From JAHEZL01 sp964406465 (lineage in GTDB: Bacteria; Bacteroidota; Bacteroidia; Flavobacteriales_C; GCA-002722245), in contig CAYORT010000009.1 of the NCBI GenBank assembly GCA_964406465.1, forward strand, positions 1 through 64,000: DNA of 64,000 nt. The letters run 5' to 3'. The translations under genes and the position numbers were made by a program. Below, piece by piece: positions 62,600 to 64,000 of the stretch (its first letter is position 1; every line of letters begins with the position of its first letter). Below the pieces are notes generated by a model. That model was not told the DNA's origin. It saw only the letters and a list, made by a program, of their open reading frames with translations, and made no database searches.

Positions 62600-64000
62600 T
62601 ATGGAAAATTATCTTTATTTATTTGTATTGATTCCTTTAGCAGGATTCTTACTCACCTTTCTGATGCCAGGCAACAAGGAAGGAATAATTTCACGCGTAA
62701 CATTTATTTCTGCAGGTATTCATCTTTTGGTAGCTACAATCTTTGTGGCAGGTTGGTTGTGGAACGGACACCCTTCTTCCGACCACAAAATACTAACAGT
62801 GATAAGCAGCGAACACTATGAGTTTTTTGTTGATTTCTGTTTCGATAAAATAACAGCAGTTTACTTAATTGTTGGTTCTTTTCTTACGTTCTTGGTTACT
62901 ACCTATTGTAGATACTATTTGCACAGAGAATCGGGCTACAAGCGTTTCTTTTTAACCGTTCAGTTTTTCTTTATCGGCTACAACATTACCATCTTTTCGG
63001 GTAACTTAGAAACACTTTTTATTGGATGGGAAATTCTAGGTATCTCTTCTTTTCTTTTGATTGCGTTCTACCGCGATCGTTACCTTCCTGTGAAAAATGC
63101 CATAAAAGTTTTTTCTATCTACCGCGTAGGCGATGTGGGAATCATTTTGGCCATGTGGATGGCGCATCACCTTTTTCATGGTAATATCACTTTCTTTCAA
63201 TTGCAAAATGAAATGTTCGTCAATCAGCATTTAGAAACGCATAGCGTCATTGGTATTTTCATCTCATTGATGATTTTGGTTTCTGCTGCAGCTAAATCGG
63301 CGCAACTTCCATTTTCATCTTGGTTGCCAAGAGCCATGGAGGGCCCAACTCCTTCAAGCGCCATTTTTTATGGTTCGCTTTCGGTGCACATTGGCGCTTT
63401 TCTACTTTTGAGAACTTTTCCTTTTTGGGAACACCAAACATCGGTGCGTGTGGTAATAGCCATTTTAGGTTTAAGCACCAGTATCATTACCACGCTCATT
63501 GCAAGGGTACAATCTTCAATTAAGAGTCAGATTGCTTATTCATCGATAGCGCAAATCGGACTCATATTCATTGAGATTTCAATGGGTTGGGATGATTTGG
63601 CATTGATACATTTTGCAGGAAATGCCTTCTTAAGAACATACCAATTATTGGTTTCACCTTCGGTGGTAAGTTATCTTATCAAAGAGCAATTTTATAATTT
63701 CACTCCGCGTGCATTAACCATAGAAGATACGTGGCCCAAAAGAATTGAATATTCCATTTATCTATTAAGTTTAAAGGAATGGAATCTAGACAATATCATG
63801 CATAAAATAGTGTGGAGTCCCATGAATAAAGTGGGAAATTATCTCGGATTTATTTCAGTAAAACAAGTGCTTTTATTCTTTATTCCAGCATATTTATTAG
63901 GGGTGTATTGTTTATTTAATGAAGAACTAATTCCGCTTATCGTGCATCAATACTTACCATCAATATTTGCAATAATTGGCTTATTAATGGTAACCAAAGC
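62600..64000 (+). CDS. dabB: Inorganic carbon transporter membrane subunit DabB (partial, cut at window end)
   Basis: From ATG 62600 the frame stays open to the last base (467 codons). It encodes a NuoL/MrpA-type proton-channel protein with many membrane segments. The segment SAAAKSAQLPFSSWLPRAMEGPTPSSAIFYGSLSVHIGAFLLLR has the key Lys and Glu residues of the family and the SSA wording found in DabB rather than the VSALIHAAT of NuoL. Following dabA directly, it should be the membrane half of the DAC complex, coupling ion flow to bicarbonate uptake. The 3' end lies outside. Confidence 0.93.

Overview
The window is AT-rich bacterial DNA from a member of the Bacteroidota. The evidence is in the sequence. 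Several large exported proteins end in type IX secretion (T9SS) sorting domains. The start of the window holds a PorP/SprF-like fragment. Clear promoters have the Bacteroidota form (TTTG or TTG, about 19-21 bases, then TAnnTTTG), and ribosome binding sites are weak or absent. The genus cannot be told from the sequence. No rRNA, tRNA, CRISPR array, prophage or transposase gene was seen.

Layout. 1-5.1 kb: PorP/SprF-like 3' end, a DUF4197 protein, a CheY-like receiver broken by an in-frame TGA, ribosomal protein bTHX with a histone-H1-like tail, a second H1-like Lys/Ala protein, trmH, a 45-residue lipoprotein and a thioredoxin-fold envelope protein. 5.2-10.4 kb: a candidate structured RNA, then a manganese-type uptake locus (MntR-like regulator with a palindromic operator, binding protein, ATPase, two permeases, one fused to a DtxR-like domain), overlapping smpB. 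10.5-19.4 kb: lipoprotein, RiPP-precursor-like peptide, pdxH, NlpC/P60 hydrolase, GH20 hexosaminidase, and a tightly packed run of outer-membrane protein, bioA, membrane protein and phosphopantetheinyl transferase, preceded by an SGNH hydrolase. 19.4-25.6 kb: one gene for a 2054-residue secreted protein with 255-bp internal tandem repeats.

25.8-34.6 kb: a second small peptide gene with its own terminator, nspC and carboxynorspermidine synthase (alternative spermidine route), DUF4294, biotin carboxylase, a HerA-like ATPase with a membrane partner, a LYS1/AlaDH-like dehydrogenase and an amidase. 34.6-48.5 kb: RRM protein, two gliding-type surface proteins, fmt, HU, a lipoprotein gene framed by inverted repeats, Smr protein, NUDIX hydrolase and a BNR/VPS10-type T9SS protein. 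48.5-57 kb: priA, pfkA, and a group of lipoprotein, secreted protein and TerB-like/ABCG transporter. 57.1-64 kb: SulP transporter, porin, DabA and DabB (cut by the window edge), apparently one operon for inorganic carbon or anion uptake from outer to inner membrane.

The best candidates for less-described biology are the SulP-porin-DabA-DabB operon, the 6S-like RNA next to mntR, the two orphan small peptides sharing a KK-x-W-x-x-P-x-I start, the three-gene lipoprotein/secreted protein/ABC group, and the H1-tailed bTHX beside a free H1-like protein.
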